Shown here in pieces: positions 18,446 through 27,224 of a DNA stretch of 64,000 nucleotides. The first letter of the stretch is position 1. Every line of letters begins with the position of its first letter. Made by a program: the position numbers and the translations under genes. The notes beneath the pieces were generated by a model that saw nothing but the letters and a program-made list of their open reading frames with translations, made no database searches and was not told the origin of the DNA. This DNA comes from an uncultured Enterorhabdus sp. (lineage in GTDB: Bacteria; Actinomycetota; Coriobacteriia; Coriobacteriales; Eggerthellaceae), in NCBI GenBank assembly GCA_947649205.1, contig CANSQM010000002.1:62001-126000 (forward strand), given 5' to 3'.

Positions 18446-18566
18446 CGGACGACTTCGCCGAACGGCCAGAAATGCAGAAACTCTCCGCGAAGGGCGGAGG
18501 CGTCCACCAGCGGTCGGCTATCTGGGAGGCCTCACGGTCACTCAGTCGACGAACGCGCCGATAATT

Positions 18567-18726
18567 GCACGAGATCTCGAGTTATGAGCGTCCCCGGGGG
18601 CACTTCCGGGCAAGCTGCCGGAGTATAGCCCCACGAGTGACGCCCCGATCGGGCTTTTTCCGAAATCGCCTTCTAGTCGCAACTCGCCTTGAGCCGGCCA
18701 GACGCTCATAACTCGCGATCTCATGC
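18567..18726. mobile_element. MITE-like element, 160 bp with 26-bp terminal inverted repeats
   Basis: The ends 18567-18592 and 18701-18726 are complementary at 24 of 26 positions. The interior has no gene. The right end supplies the stop codon of the truncated PemK-like gene. Left of the element, the minus strand still encodes a fragment resembling the lost toxin C-terminus (RRLSDREASQIADRW). No convincing target-site duplication was seen. It has the size and form of a non-autonomous transposable element. Confidence 0.7.
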
Positions 18727-18873
18727 AAAAATGCCCTTCCTGGCAATCGCTATGCACATTTCCTTCTGGACGTCGATAACAAACACCGGACGAACTTTGC
18801 CCATGCCCGGGTGGTCGAGAAAATCAACATAGGCGAGCCAAATCTCTCCTGGCCTTGGCTCACAGGAGGACAT
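18721..18873 (-). pseudogene. PemK/MazF-like toxin, truncated by the MITE-like element
   Basis: Fifty residues remain: RPGEIWLAYVDFLDHPGMGK followed by VRPVFVID, the N-terminal half of a PemK/MazF-like endoribonuclease fold (about 110 residues when whole). The last residues and the stop come from the inverted repeat at 18701-18726. ATG 18871-18873 overlaps the antitoxin-like gene by 14 bp. The C-terminal catalytic parts are lost, so toxin activity is unlikely. Confidence 0.7.
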
Positions 18874-19033
18874 CGTAGACCCCCTTGTCTTCTTCGTCGT
18901 CCCAATCAGCGGGCAGGAAGGTGCGTCGTGTTTCCGGATCAACGCGAATAACATCCTGCCTCGCCCAGTCGATACTCGGAACATGATCGCTGCAGCTACA
19001 CTCAATATGTATTTGAGGCAGTTTTTTATCCAT
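18860..19033 (-). CDS. Antitoxin-like small protein upstream of the broken PemK-like toxin
   Basis: This is a 57-residue acidic protein (DKKLPQIHIEC start, ADWDDEEDKGVYDVLL end). No family was recognised with certainty. The antitoxin call comes from the small size, the acidic C-terminus and the 14-bp overlap with the toxin start. It begins 2 bp after the stop of the upstream membrane protein. An alternative GTG start at 19043-19045 would overlap that gene by 10 bp. Confidence 0.5.
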   Translation of the reverse strand: MDKKLPQIHIECSCSDHVPSIDWARQDVIRVDPETRRTFLPADWDDEEDKGVYDVLL

Positions 19034-19035
19034 TG

Positions 19036-19350
19036 TCAAATCCACAATCCCCAGATAAGGGCATTGAAGGCTGCAGCGGCAGCAACGCCGAGCGCGGCAA
19101 CATAGCGCTTGGCCCTAACCTCATAAACAAAAAGAATAGCCAGATAGCCATAGAAAATTACGTTTACGATCGCATTGGCTACCATGCGAGGCATTTCCCA
19201 GAGGAACGTCGCAGCCATGCAGAGCACAATGAGAACCGTCGCGACCATTGCGATAACGATCCAAGGATTTTTCGCACTCCAGAACGTGTTGGTGTTCTCT
19301 CGTTCGAGCCACCATAAAAGATCTTTGCGCTCCGACTCTTTCTCGCCCAT
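19036..19350 (-). CDS. Small membrane protein, function unknown
   Basis: The protein has 104 residues. An N-terminal charged part (KESERKDLLWWLERE) precedes three hydrophobic segments at about residues 30-48, 53-75 and 82-103. No family was recognised. It is followed directly by the antitoxin-like gene and may be in the same transcript. GAGTCGGAGC-like purine codons are present but no strong Shine-Dalgarno precedes the ATG. Confidence 0.6.
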   Translation of the reverse strand: MGEKESERKDLLWWLERENTNTFWSAKNPWIVIAMVATVLIVLCMAATFLWEMPRMVANAIVNVIFYGYLAILFVYEVRAKRYVAALGVAAAAAFNALIWGLWI

Positions 19351-19629
19351 GGCCAGCCACCTTCCGTTGTTGGGCTACGTCAGACAGATGCCGCTAATTT
19401 TGATTATACTCCCACAAGTCTCGGGGAAGCGAGCGTATCCCCTCCCGGTCTCACGCCGCTGCGGGAGAAAAAGTTACCTTCGACTAACGTTTGGGGGCTA
19501 AGCGGTGGGCTTTCGGCCGTCGTTGGCGCACAATAGGGGCCGTGCCCGAGCGGGCGACGTGCCCGAAACGTCGCTGGCCCGCAACGGACAGCGCAGCACG
19601 ACAGCCATTCGAGTTAGCAAAGGTCTTTC

Positions 19630-20496
19630 ATGGAAGCAATGGATCCGTTCCTCTTCATCACCTTGGTCACCCTCGTCTCCGGCGCGGGAGGCACGGGGCT
19701 CGGGGGCCTCATCGGCGCCTTGTTCAAGAGCGAGAGCAACCGCACCATCAGCCTGCTCCTGGCCTTTGCCGGCGGCGTGATGACCGCCATGGTGTGCTTC
19801 GATCTGCTGGCCGAGGCCGAAGAGGCCGCCAACCAGATCACCGAGCACGGCGTGCTGCTGGTCATCTTCGCCGTGGCCCTGGGCGTGGCCGTGGTGTACC
19901 TGCTGAACCACCTGATCGACCGCAAGACGCGCAAGGAAGTGTCCCACACCGCCGACGCAGCACACCCCGAGACCCACGACGACATCGACGAGCTGGTGCA
20001 CGCCGACCACCTGAACATGCACAAGCGCCATAACGACTCGCGGCTGTCGCTGTTCGTGGCCGGCGTGGTCATGGCCTGCGCCATCGCCCTGCACAACATC
20101 CCCGAGGGCATGACCATCGGCGCGAGTTTCGCCGTGTCGAGCGATTTGGTCTGGGGCACCGGCATGATCATGGCCGTGCTCATCGGCCTGCACAACATCC
20201 CCGAGGGCATGGCCGTGGCCGTGCCGCTCATCTCCGGCGGCACGAGCCGCGTGAAGGCCACCCTGCTCACGGCAGCCTGCGGCTTGCCCACGGTGCTCGG
20301 CGCGTGGCTCGGCTTCTGGCTCGGCGACATCGGGCCTTTGGGCCTCACCATGTCCCTCGGCTTCGCCTCGGGCGCCATGCTCTACGTGGTGTTCGGCGAG
20401 ATCATGCCCGAGAGCTACCTCATCTACCGCAGCAAGCTGCCCGCCTTCGCCGTCATGGTCGGCCTCGCCCTGGGCATGCTGATGATCTTCTTCTAG
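19630..20496 (+). CDS. ZIP-family divalent metal transporter
   Basis: The protein has 288 residues and about eight hydrophobic helices. Two copies of the ZIP hallmark HNIPEG occur, in helices 4 and 5, forming the binuclear metal site. A His-rich loop (TADAAHPETHDDIDELVHADHLNMHKRH region) lies between helices 3 and 4, as in zinc transporters of the GufA group. It probably brings in Zn2+ or another divalent metal. It is a single gene whose stop overlaps the convergent PIN gene by 4 bp. ATG 19639 is an alternative start. Confidence 0.92.
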   Translation: MEAMDPFLFITLVTLVSGAGGTGLGGLIGALFKSESNRTISLLLAFAGGVMTAMVCFDLLAEAEEAANQITEHGVLLVIFAVALGVAVVYLLNHLIDRKTRKEVSHTADAAHPETHDDIDELVHADHLNMHKRHNDSRLSLFVAGVVMACAIALHNIPEGMTIGASFAVSSDLVWGTGMIMAVLIGLHNIPEGMAVAVPLISGGTSRVKATLLTAACGLPTVLGAWLGFWLGDIGPLGLTMSLGFASGAMLYVVFGEIMPESYLIYRSKLPAFAVMVGLALGMLMIFF

Positions 20497-20864
20497 GACA
20501 GCTTTTCCAGCAGCTGGTTGAGTCTCTTGTCAAAGGTGAGCACTGGAACACCTTCGATCACCGAGCGGGCGGCGAGGACGCAGTCGGCGAAATCGAGATT
20601 GTGGTCCCGGTAGAGCTCGAGTGCATAGCGCATAGCGGCCTCATGCTCGCAGGCAATATCATCGAGAAGGAAGCCCATGGTGCTCGCCACATCGGCCCGG
20701 TCGAAGCCGTAAACCGATCCGCCGAGCACGTACACGCATTCCGCTATGAACTCCGGCGCGGTGCACGCGCCCTGCTCCACGCAGCGGCGCACCATCTCGA
20801 ATTGGTCTTCGATGTCGGCGAGCAGATAGCGCAGGAGGCAGTTGGTATCAAGGAAGGTCGACAT
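20493..20864 (-). CDS. PIN-domain ribonuclease toxin (VapC-like)
   Basis: The protein has 123 residues. The acidic PIN residues are visible at Asp6 (FLDTNCLLRYLL), Glu42 (IAECVYVL), Asp94 (DFADCVLAAR) and Asp112 (LTFDKRL). Such toxins cut tRNA or rRNA when free of antitoxin. It overlaps the preceding Phd/YefM-like gene by 17 bp, the normal antitoxin-first order. Confidence 0.9.
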   Translation of the reverse strand: MSTFLDTNCLLRYLLADIEDQFEMVRRCVEQGACTAPEFIAECVYVLGGSVYGFDRADVASTMGFLLDDIACEHEAAMRYALELYRDHNLDFADCVLAARSVIEGVPVLTFDKRLNQLLEKLS

Positions 20865-21105
20865 ACTTGGCCTCCAACGCCTCCCGATAGGCGGCTTTCT
20901 CAGCCTCGCGCGATACCACCGGCCGTTTTCCGGCCAAGGCCCCTGCCGCCTTCAGCTTCCGCGGCGCAGGCTTGGGAATGGGCACGATCATGGCGCAGGG
21001 CCGGTTTCTCACTGTCACTACGAACTCCGCCCCCGTCTCATCCACGCGCCGAACGACGGAGGAGAGGTTCGCCTTCGCCTCCGCCAAGGCAATGTTCGCT
21101 GCCAT
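20848..21105 (-). CDS. Phd/YefM-type antitoxin
   Basis: The protein has 85 residues. IALAEAKANLSSVVRRVDET is the Phd/YefM DNA-binding and dimerisation start; VVTVRNRPCAMIVPI follows, then a Lys/Arg/Ala-rich tail that should bind the toxin. ATG 21103-21105 was chosen because AAAGGGGG lies upstream and the family starts there. It is translationally coupled to the PIN toxin and should repress its own operon. Confidence 0.88.
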   Translation of the reverse strand: MAANIALAEAKANLSSVVRRVDETGAEFVVTVRNRPCAMIVPIPKPAPRKLKAAGALAGKRPVVSREAEKAAYREALEAKYVDLP

Positions 21106-21178
21106 GGAGCCCCCTTTCCAAGATGGATCCCATGCCACCGATTCTACCACCTATCTGACCATTTGACTAGTTAGATGG

Positions 21179-22753
21179 TCAATACAGCTTCTCGTAGATG
21201 AGGCGGTGGGACTGGTGGCCGAGCCAGTCGGAGAGGTCGATAGTGCCGGCCACGGTCCAGCCCTCGCGGGCGAGCAGGTCGCGCATGGGGCCGTTGGTGG
21301 CGTACACGTCGCAGCAGAGGTTGCGGCAGCCGCCGTCGCGGGCGATGCGCTGGGCCGTGCCCAGAATGTAGGCGCCCACGCCGCAGCGACGGGCCTCCGG
21401 CTCCACATTCACCCAGTGCAGGGCCCCGTAGTTGCCATCGCCCTCGGTGAGCCAGGTGAGGCCGCGGCCGCGCTCGTAGGCCGGGTCCCCGGTCACGTCC
21501 ACATCGAACATGGCGATGATGCGGCTCTCGCCGTTCGGCTCCGCCGGCGCCTCGCCGCCGTCCACGCCGAGCCATCCGGGGTTGCTCACCACCACGTACA
21601 CGCCGCCGGCATCCACCGCGCGCAGCAGACGGCGCGACGAGGGATAGCGCTTCGTGCCCTCCTTCACCCCGAGGGCGGCCATGGCGTGGCGCCCGTCGGC
21701 CAGCAGCTCCTTGAGCCGCGGCACATCGTCGCGCGTGGCCTGGCGGGCGGCGTAGTAGCCCAGCTCGCTCGCCCGGCCCTGGAACAGGGGCATAGGCCCG
21801 CGGGCGCCATCGTAGGGCGTGGCCTCGCGGTCGGCACTATCCTCCCGCTCGGTCACGAGAAACACCATGGCCACGATCATGGCGCAGCCGATAATATCCA
21901 TCACCGACACCGTCGTGCCCAGCCACACCGCCGAGATGATGGTGGCCGACACCGGTTCCACGCACCCCACCAAACCGGCGCGCACCGGGCCCGCATCGGC
22001 GATGCCCTGAAGGTAGAACAAGTAGGCCGCGAAGGTGCCGACGAGCACCATGAGCGCCATGACGCCCACCACTTCCGGCGTCACCGTCACATTCAGGTTC
22101 CACGGCTGCACCGCTACCATGGACACCGAGCCGCCCAGGGCCATGGCGATGCCCGTCACGATGAAGCTGCCCCATTTCGCCAGAGGCTTGCCGGGCATCA
22201 GCGTGTAGAAGGCCAGGGCCACGGCGGAAATAAGCCCCCACATGAGCCCCATGGGAGCGATAGAGAGCCCCGTGAGATCGCCCTGGGTGGCGATGATGAC
22301 GGTGCCGCCGATGGCGAGCACGAGACCGACCGCCTCGCGGGGATGGGGCAGGCGTCGGGTGCGCAGGCAGACGTAGCCCATGATGAGCACGAGGCCCGTG
22401 CGCTCGAGCACAGTGCCCGTGCCGGCGTTGGTGTAGGCGATGGCCGAGAGGTAGCTCACCTGGGTGAGCAGCACGCCGAGCAGGGCGAACCCGGCAATGT
22501 AGAGCAGCGAGCGGCTGTCACGCAGGGCCGCCAACAGGTTGCGCGGCTCGCGCACCACGCAGACGAGCAGGAAGATAACAGCAGCGGCCGTCAGGCGAAA
22601 CGGGGTGATCCACATGACCGGCACGCCGAGACCGGCCGTGAGCAGCTGGGCACAGTTACCGGAAAACCCCCAGCAAATGCCCCCGAGGGCTGCAAAGACA
22701 ATACCGCGCAGGGCGTGATTCTCCGCCGCGCCCGCCTGGCCCCGATTCCCCAT
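21179..22753 (-). CDS. EamA (DMT) transporter fused to a GNAT acetyltransferase domain
   Basis: The protein has 524 residues. Residues 15-300 form ten hydrophobic helices in two EamA repeats (AALGGICWGFSGNCAQLL, then LVGTFAAYLFYLQG and GCVEPVSATIISAVWLGT), typical of metabolite exporters. After a charged linker, residues 330-524 are a GNAT-like domain with YYAARQATRDDVPRLKELL, WVNVEPEARRCGVGAYIL (the acetyl-CoA loop) and NLCCDVYATNGPMRDLLARE. The frame is continuous with no internal ribosome site noticed. A natural hypothesis is acetylation and export of one amine or amino acid. Confidence 0.88.
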   Translation of the reverse strand: MGNRGQAGAAENHALRGIVFAALGGICWGFSGNCAQLLTAGLGVPVMWITPFRLTAAAVIFLLVCVVREPRNLLAALRDSRSLLYIAGFALLGVLLTQVSYLSAIAYTNAGTGTVLERTGLVLIMGYVCLRTRRLPHPREAVGLVLAIGGTVIIATQGDLTGLSIAPMGLMWGLISAVALAFYTLMPGKPLAKWGSFIVTGIAMALGGSVSMVAVQPWNLNVTVTPEVVGVMALMVLVGTFAAYLFYLQGIADAGPVRAGLVGCVEPVSATIISAVWLGTTVSVMDIIGCAMIVAMVFLVTEREDSADREATPYDGARGPMPLFQGRASELGYYAARQATRDDVPRLKELLADGRHAMAALGVKEGTKRYPSSRRLLRAVDAGGVYVVVSNPGWLGVDGGEAPAEPNGESRIIAMFDVDVTGDPAYERGRGLTWLTEGDGNYGALHWVNVEPEARRCGVGAYILGTAQRIARDGGCRNLCCDVYATNGPMRDLLAREGWTVAGTIDLSDWLGHQSHRLIYEKLY

Positions 22754-22864
22754 GAACGCCCTCCTTCTCGGTTCGAGATGTCGTCGTCAGGGCGATTGTG
22801 ACAGGTCGCCGCACCCCCGTAAAGGGGCCGCGCCCGAAGGCGTTTCGCGAACCGCGAGCGGGCT

Positions 22865-23095
22865 CTAGGCCCAGGGATCCTCCTGGAAGAGAGGCTCGGG
22901 TCGCGCGGGGCGGTCGGAATAGGGGTCGTAACCGTCGTCGTCCTCGTTGGCGGCCCGCAAGAAGGGGTCGGCCGGCGGGGCAGCCGAGCCGGCGGCACCC
23001 GAGCGCGCGTCCGCCCCCGTCGCCTTCCGCCCTTGGCTCGGCAGCGGCTTCACCACGAAGTGGGCGTGGGGATCATGCTTCGGATCGAGGGCCAT
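22865..23095 (-). CDS. Small hydrophilic protein downstream of metA, function unknown
   Basis: The protein has 76 residues (starts [17 protein letters not shown]) and is rich in Pro, Ala, Asp and Arg, with no membrane segment. It overlaps the end of metA by 23 bp and has GGAAGG about 12 nt before its ATG. No family was recognised. The high GC third positions and the ribosome site support a gene, but the composition is low-complexity. Confidence 0.5.
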   Translation of the reverse strand: MALDPKHDPHAHFVVKPLPSQGRKATGADARSGAAGSAAPPADPFLRAANEDDDGYDPYSDRPARPEPLFQEDPWA

Positions 23096-24032
23096 GGAAC
23101 ACGTCGCCTTCCTTCTCGCCGGCGCGGGTAATATCGTAGGGGGTCGTCTGGTACACATAGTAGTTCAGCCAGTTGGTGTACAGCAGCTGGGCATGGGAAA
23201 ACCACGTGGCCGCGGGCTCGGCGGCCGGGTCGTCGCCCGGGAAGTAGTGGGCCGGCAGCGCCATGGCCATACCGGCCTCCACGTCGCGCTCGTACTCGCG
23301 CAGAAGCGTGTCGCGATCGTACTCGGGGTGCCCGAATACGAAGAAGTTCGACGAATCGGTGGACTTCGCCACGTACACCCCCGCCTCGTCGGACACGGCG
23401 ATCAGCTCCAGTTCGGGATGGGCCTCGATGTCGGCCGCCCGCACCTCGGTGAACCGGGAATGGGGCGCCCAGAAGGCATCGTCGAACCCGCGCACGAGGG
23501 GCGACGTGCGCTTCACCACCTCGTGGGGAAACACGCCGAACATCTTCTCGGGCAGAGCGTGCTTGGGCACCCCGTAGTGGTAGTAGATGCCCGCCTGGGC
23601 ACCCCAGCAAATATGGAACGTGGAATGCACATGGGTCTTCGACCATTCCATGATCTCGCACAGCTCGGGCCAGTAGTCCACCGCCTCGAAATCGAGGCGC
23701 TCCACGGGGGCGCCGGTGATAATGAGCCCGTCGAAATGCTCGTCGCGCACGGCGTCGAAGGTGGTGTAGAAGGCCTCCAGATGCTCGGCCGCCGTGTTCT
23801 TCGCGGCGTGGCTGACGGTCTGGAGCAGTTCCACTTCCACCTGCAGCGGCGTGTTCGACAGCTTCCGCAGAATCTGGGTCTCAGTGGTGATCTTGGTGGG
23901 CATGAGGTTCAGCAGCAGCAGCCGCAAGGGGCGAATATCCTGGTGCATGGCGCGATGCTCCGTCATCACGAAGATGTTCTCGCTTTCCAAGGCGGCGGTG
24001 GCGGGCAGGGCGTCGGGAATGCGGATGGGCAT
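23073..24032 (-). CDS. metA: Homoserine O-acetyltransferase (MetA family)
   Basis: This enzyme acylates homoserine in methionine synthesis. The 319-residue protein aligns by position with E. coli MetA: nucleophile Cys142 in FHICWGAQ, His235 and Glu237 in FGHPEYD. Residue 111 is Glu ([11 protein letters not shown]). In this family Glu111 specifies acetyl-CoA and Gly111 succinyl-CoA, so the product should be O-acetylhomoserine. ATG 24030-24032 has AAGGAG upstream. It lies 89 bp after metY, which uses exactly that product. Confidence 0.94.
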   Translation of the reverse strand: MPIRIPDALPATAALESENIFVMTEHRAMHQDIRPLRLLLLNLMPTKITTETQILRKLSNTPLQVEVELLQTVSHAAKNTAAEHLEAFYTTFDAVRDEHFDGLIITGAPVERLDFEAVDYWPELCEIMEWSKTHVHSTFHICWGAQAGIYYHYGVPKHALPEKMFGVFPHEVVKRTSPLVRGFDDAFWAPHSRFTEVRAADIEAHPELELIAVSDEAGVYVAKSTDSSNFFVFGHPEYDRDTLLREYERDVEAGMAMALPAHYFPGDDPAAEPAATWFSHAQLLYTNWLNYYVYQTTPYDITRAGEKEGDVFHGPRSEA

Positions 24033-24060
24033 AAAGGGCTCCTTTATCGAGCGACGGGTT

Positions 24061-24096
24061 CGGCGCGGCATTGCGCAGAGCGGGAATGCCGCGCCG
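24061..24096 (-). promoter_or_regulatory. Intercistronic hairpin between metY and metA
   Basis: Perfect 12-bp arms CGGCGCGGCATT (24061-24072) and their complement (24085-24096) with a 12-nt loop. No T-run follows, so it is more likely a processing or stability element, or a partial terminator, within the metY-metA transcript. Confidence 0.6.
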
Positions 24097-24121
24097 GCGC
24101 GAACGGGCGAGTGCAGTGCGC

Positions 24122-25405
24122 CTACCGCACGGCGGCCAGGGCCTGGTCGATATCGGCGATGAGGTCGGCGGCGTCCTCGATGCCACAAGACAGGCGGATG
24201 AGGTCGGCGCTAATGCCCGCAGCCTCGAGCTCGCCGTCGTTCATCTGGCGATGGGTGGCGTTGGCCGGGTGCAGCACGCAGGTGCGCGCGTCGGCCACAT
24301 GGGTGGCGATCTGGGCCAGCTTCAGGTTCGCCATGAAGGTCTCAGCCGCGGCACGGCCCCCGGCCACCCCAAAGCTCACCACACCGCAGCTGCCCTCGGG
24401 CAGGTACTTCTCGGCCAGGGCCGCCTCGGAATCGCCCGCCAGCGAGGGATGGCGCACCCAGGCCACCTTCGGGTGGGCCGCCAAATGCTCAGCCACCGCG
24501 CGGCCGTTGGCGGCGTGCCGGGCCATGCGCAGGTGCAGGCTTTCCAGGCCCAGGTTGATGAGGAAGGCGTTCTGCGGCGCCTGGATAGACCCCAGATCGC
24601 GCATGAGCTGGGCCGTCGCCTTGGTGATGTAGGCGCCTTCCAAGCCGAAGCGCTCGGTGTACACCACGCCGTGGTAGCTCTCATCGGGCGTGGTGAGCCC
24701 GGGGAACTTGTCGGCGTGGGCGTTCCAGTCGAACGTTCCCGCGTCCACGATGACACCGCCGACGGAAGCGCCGTGACCGTCCATGTACTTGGTGGTGGAG
24801 TGGGTCACGATATCGGCACCCCACTCGATGGGGCGGCACAGCACCGGCGTGGGGAAGGTGTTGTCCACGATGAGCGGCACCCCGTGGTCGTGGGCCGCCG
24901 CCGCGAAGCGCTCGATGTCGAGCACCGACAGGGCCGGATTCGCGATGGTCTCGCCGAAGACGCACTTGGTGTTGGGGCGGAAAGCGGCCGCCAACTCTTC
25001 ATCGGTGCAGTGCGGGTCCACGAAGGTGCACTCCAGCCCCATGCGGGCCATGGTGTGGGCGAACAGGTTGTAGGTGCCACCGTAGATGGCCGAGGAGGCC
25101 ACCACATGATCGCCCGCGCCGGCAATGTTGAACACGGCGAAGAAGTTCGCCGCCTGGCCCGAGGAGGTGAGCATGGCTGCCGTGCCCCCTTCCAGCGCAG
25201 CGATCTTGGCCGCCACCGCGTCGTTGGTGGGGTTGGCCAGACGCGTGTAGAAGTAACCGGACTCCTCCAGATCGAACAGGCGCCCCATGTGCTCGCTCGT
25301 ATCGTACTTCCACGTGGTGTTCTGATAGATGGGCACCTGGCGCGGCTCGCCATCGCCGGGCCGCCAGCCGCCTTGCACGCAGATGGTTCCAATGCGCTCG
25401 TCCAT
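24122..25405 (-). CDS. metY: O-acetylhomoserine sulfhydrylase
   Basis: This PLP enzyme of the Cys/Met metabolism family makes homocysteine from O-acetylhomoserine and sulfide. The 427-residue protein has the MetY-type start [20 protein letters not shown], the substrate loop [27 protein letters not shown] and the PLP lysine Lys206 in [10 protein letters not shown]. The length fits MetY rather than the shorter MetB/MetC. GGAGCC precedes ATG 25403-25405. With metA downstream it forms a direct-sulfhydrylation methionine route. Confidence 0.94.
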   Translation of the reverse strand: MDERIGTICVQGGWRPGDGEPRQVPIYQNTTWKYDTSEHMGRLFDLEESGYFYTRLANPTNDAVAAKIAALEGGTAAMLTSSGQAANFFAVFNIAGAGDHVVASSAIYGGTYNLFAHTMARMGLECTFVDPHCTDEELAAAFRPNTKCVFGETIANPALSVLDIERFAAAAHDHGVPLIVDNTFPTPVLCRPIEWGADIVTHSTTKYMDGHGASVGGVIVDAGTFDWNAHADKFPGLTTPDESYHGVVYTERFGLEGAYITKATAQLMRDLGSIQAPQNAFLINLGLESLHLRMARHAANGRAVAEHLAAHPKVAWVRHPSLAGDSEAALAEKYLPEGSCGVVSFGVAGGRAAAETFMANLKLAQIATHVADARTCVLHPANATHRQMNDGELEAAGISADLIRLSCGIEDAADLIADIDQALAAVR

Positions 25406-25451
25406 GGAGGGCTCCTTTGCTGATCTCTTGTCTCATAGAAGGGGTTCGCCC

Positions 25452-25490
25452 ATTATAGGGGCAACGGGCCCGTGCCCGTTATAGGAACTA
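25452..25490 (-). promoter_or_regulatory. Probable metY promoter with duplicated -10-like segment
   Basis: On the minus strand a consensus TATAAT lies at 25452-25457. A near copy of its surroundings (CCTATAACGGGC against CCTATAATGGGC) lies 26 bp upstream, separated by an AACGGGC/GCCCGTT inverted repeat. No clear -35 was found. No SAM riboswitch fold was recognised. Confidence 0.5.
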
Positions 25491-25545
25491 TCCGGCCAAT
25501 GCCATCGAAAAAACCGAGGAACGCGCTGCAACCGCAGGCCAGAGC

Positions 25546-25592
25546 AAAAACAGAACGGACCCCCGGATCGTCATATGACGTCCCAGGGGCCC
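25546..25592 (-). terminator. Terminator of the molybdoenzyme operon
   Basis: On the minus strand a G/C-rich imperfect stem (25557-25592) with an ACGTCATATGACG palindrome at its tip is followed by TCTGTTTTT. It lies about 80 nt after the stop of the membrane-anchor gene. Confidence 0.75.
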
Positions 25593-25670
25593 GATTTTCT
25601 ATCGGCTCGCTTTCGCAGCGCACCCGTTTGCAAGGGGGTTTGGGGAAAGGCGCCCTGCGAAAAGCGGCTT

Positions 25671-26606
25671 TTAGTAGAACATGAACACCGACGCACCCGC
25701 CGAGTAGAACACCATGCGCAGGCACACGGCACCCACGATCGCGCAGGCGAGGCCGACGCCGGCGAGGGGCACCGCGGGCGCACCCTTGCGACGGCCGAGA
25801 GCCGCGCATACGACCGGTACCGCGCAGCCGATGACCACCACGCCTATCCAGAACAGAAGCGATGCTTCTCCGGACAGAATGTTCGCCGCCTCGGCCGGAT
25901 TGACGATGGGATAGTTGGGATGGGTCGGATCCCAGTACAGGCCCACCTCGGTGAAGGACGCCGCGCTCATCATGACCGACGCGCCCCATGCCACCGAGAG
26001 CACGGCGTTGGCGACGGCACCGACCACACCGCTGGTGGCGAGCACCGATCCCGCTCGCACGACCGCTTTCGCCGAAGCGGCTTCCGGGGCATCCTCAGAG
26101 ACACCTTCCGCATCGGGGAAGGATGCAGCCAAGAGCGTCACCGTCAGCGGGCCGAAGAGGGCGGCGTTACCCAGGTAGGCCAGCCAAAGCAGGGGCGAAT
26201 CCCAGGCCGGACGGGCCGCCATGTTGTAAGAGTGGCTCATCACCACCACAAGCGCCACCGACACCACGATCGCGGCCACCGCCAGCCACCGGGGCACCAC
26301 AGGCTCCGGCTTGCGCAGGTACACGAAGTACACCACCATCACCACCGCCATCAGCACGATGACGATGAGCTCCTGGGTAATGCCCGACGTGGGGTTGCCG
26401 AAGCCGTTGAAGATGCGATCCCAGTGCTCCAGATGGAAGAACACCGCGATGCCGCCCACGGCCAGCAGCACGACCGACGTCACCAGCGCAGGCATTTGCA
26501 CCCGCTTGCCGCCGCCTGCCAAGGCAAGCACCGCTGCCGTTCCAAATACACCGGCCGACCACGCCATGAACAGCGTGAACAGAATAAGGGGCCATTGCAT
26601 TTCCAT
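25671..26606 (-). CDS. DmsC-like membrane anchor subunit of a molybdoenzyme
   Basis: The protein has 311 residues and about eight hydrophobic helices. FHLEHWDRIFNGFGNPTSG and the AWDSPLLWLAYLGNAALFGP region resemble DmsC, the quinol-oxidising anchor of DMSO-reductase-type complexes. It would pass electrons from menaquinol to the FeS subunit. It is the third gene of the operon, 3 bp after the FeS subunit. Confidence 0.88.
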   Translation of the reverse strand: MEMQWPLILFTLFMAWSAGVFGTAAVLALAGGGKRVQMPALVTSVVLLAVGGIAVFFHLEHWDRIFNGFGNPTSGITQELIVIVLMAVVMVVYFVYLRKPEPVVPRWLAVAAIVVSVALVVVMSHSYNMAARPAWDSPLLWLAYLGNAALFGPLTVTLLAASFPDAEGVSEDAPEAASAKAVVRAGSVLATSGVVGAVANAVLSVAWGASVMMSAASFTEVGLYWDPTHPNYPIVNPAEAANILSGEASLLFWIGVVVIGCAVPVVCAALGRRKGAPAVPLAGVGLACAIVGAVCLRMVFYSAGASVFMFY

Positions 26607-26609
26607 TGC

Positions 26610-27224
26610 CTACTCCTTTCCCTGCCAGGTGTGGTCGCGCAGGATATAGAGGAACGACGGCCTATTCCCCACATCGGTCAGCGTATGCACATCGTGCTCT
26701 CCATCGAAGGGCTCGCAGAAGTCGCCCATCGTTTCCCCGCAAGGCCCGCGGAAGCTCTCGATGCCCTCGTCCAAATCACCGAACCATTTGGCCATGCCCA
26801 CGCAGTTCGTCACGCACTGGGGCAACTCGCCCTGGGCGATCTGCTGCTCGCAGAGGGTGCACTTCTCCACGACGCGCTCTTCCTCGTTCAGGTAGCGCAC
26901 ACCGTAGGGGCAGCTCATGGCGCAGAACTGGCAGCCGATGCACTTCCCCTTGTCAATCTGCACCGTACCATCAGGCAGCCTATGGCTGGCGCCCGTGGGG
27001 CACACCTTCACGCATTCGGGGTTTTCGCAGTGCTGGCATTGCACGGGAAGGAAGTAGAAGTCGTGGCTCGGCACCTCGTCCTGCCCCGGCTCATTGGGGC
27101 CGATGCGCAGCACCTTGTTCCAGAAGCTGCCGATGGGCACATTGTTTACCATTTTGCACGCACCGTTGCAGGCCATGCAGCCCACGCACCGGTTGCAGTC
27201 GATGGCAAGTGCGTAACGCGCCAT
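26610..27224 (-). CDS. DmsB-like four-cluster ferredoxin subunit
   Basis: The protein has 204 residues with four cysteine groups, CNRCVGCMACNGAC, CQHCENPECVKVCPTGA, CIGCQFCAMSCPYGV and CTLCEQ with QCVTNC. This is the layout of DmsB/NrfC electron-transfer subunits carrying four [4Fe-4S] clusters. It has no signal peptide and would be co-exported with the Tat-bearing catalytic subunit. It overlaps that gene's stop by 1 bp and precedes the anchor gene. Confidence 0.94.
   Translation of the reverse strand: MARYALAIDCNRCVGCMACNGACKMVNNVPIGSFWNKVLRIGPNEPGQDEVPSHDFYFLPVQCQHCENPECVKVCPTGASHRLPDGTVQIDKGKCIGCQFCAMSCPYGVRYLNEEERVVEKCTLCEQQIAQGELPQCVTNCVGMAKWFGDLDEGIESFRGPCGETMGDFCEPFDGEHDVHTLTDVGNRPSFLYILRDHTWQGKE

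Noticed and set aside
25406-25670. SAM riboswitch upstream of metY
   Set aside because: The short ACAAGAGATCAGC near the gene lacks the kink-turn and multi-helix pattern, and the preceding DNA is accounted for by a terminator and promoter.
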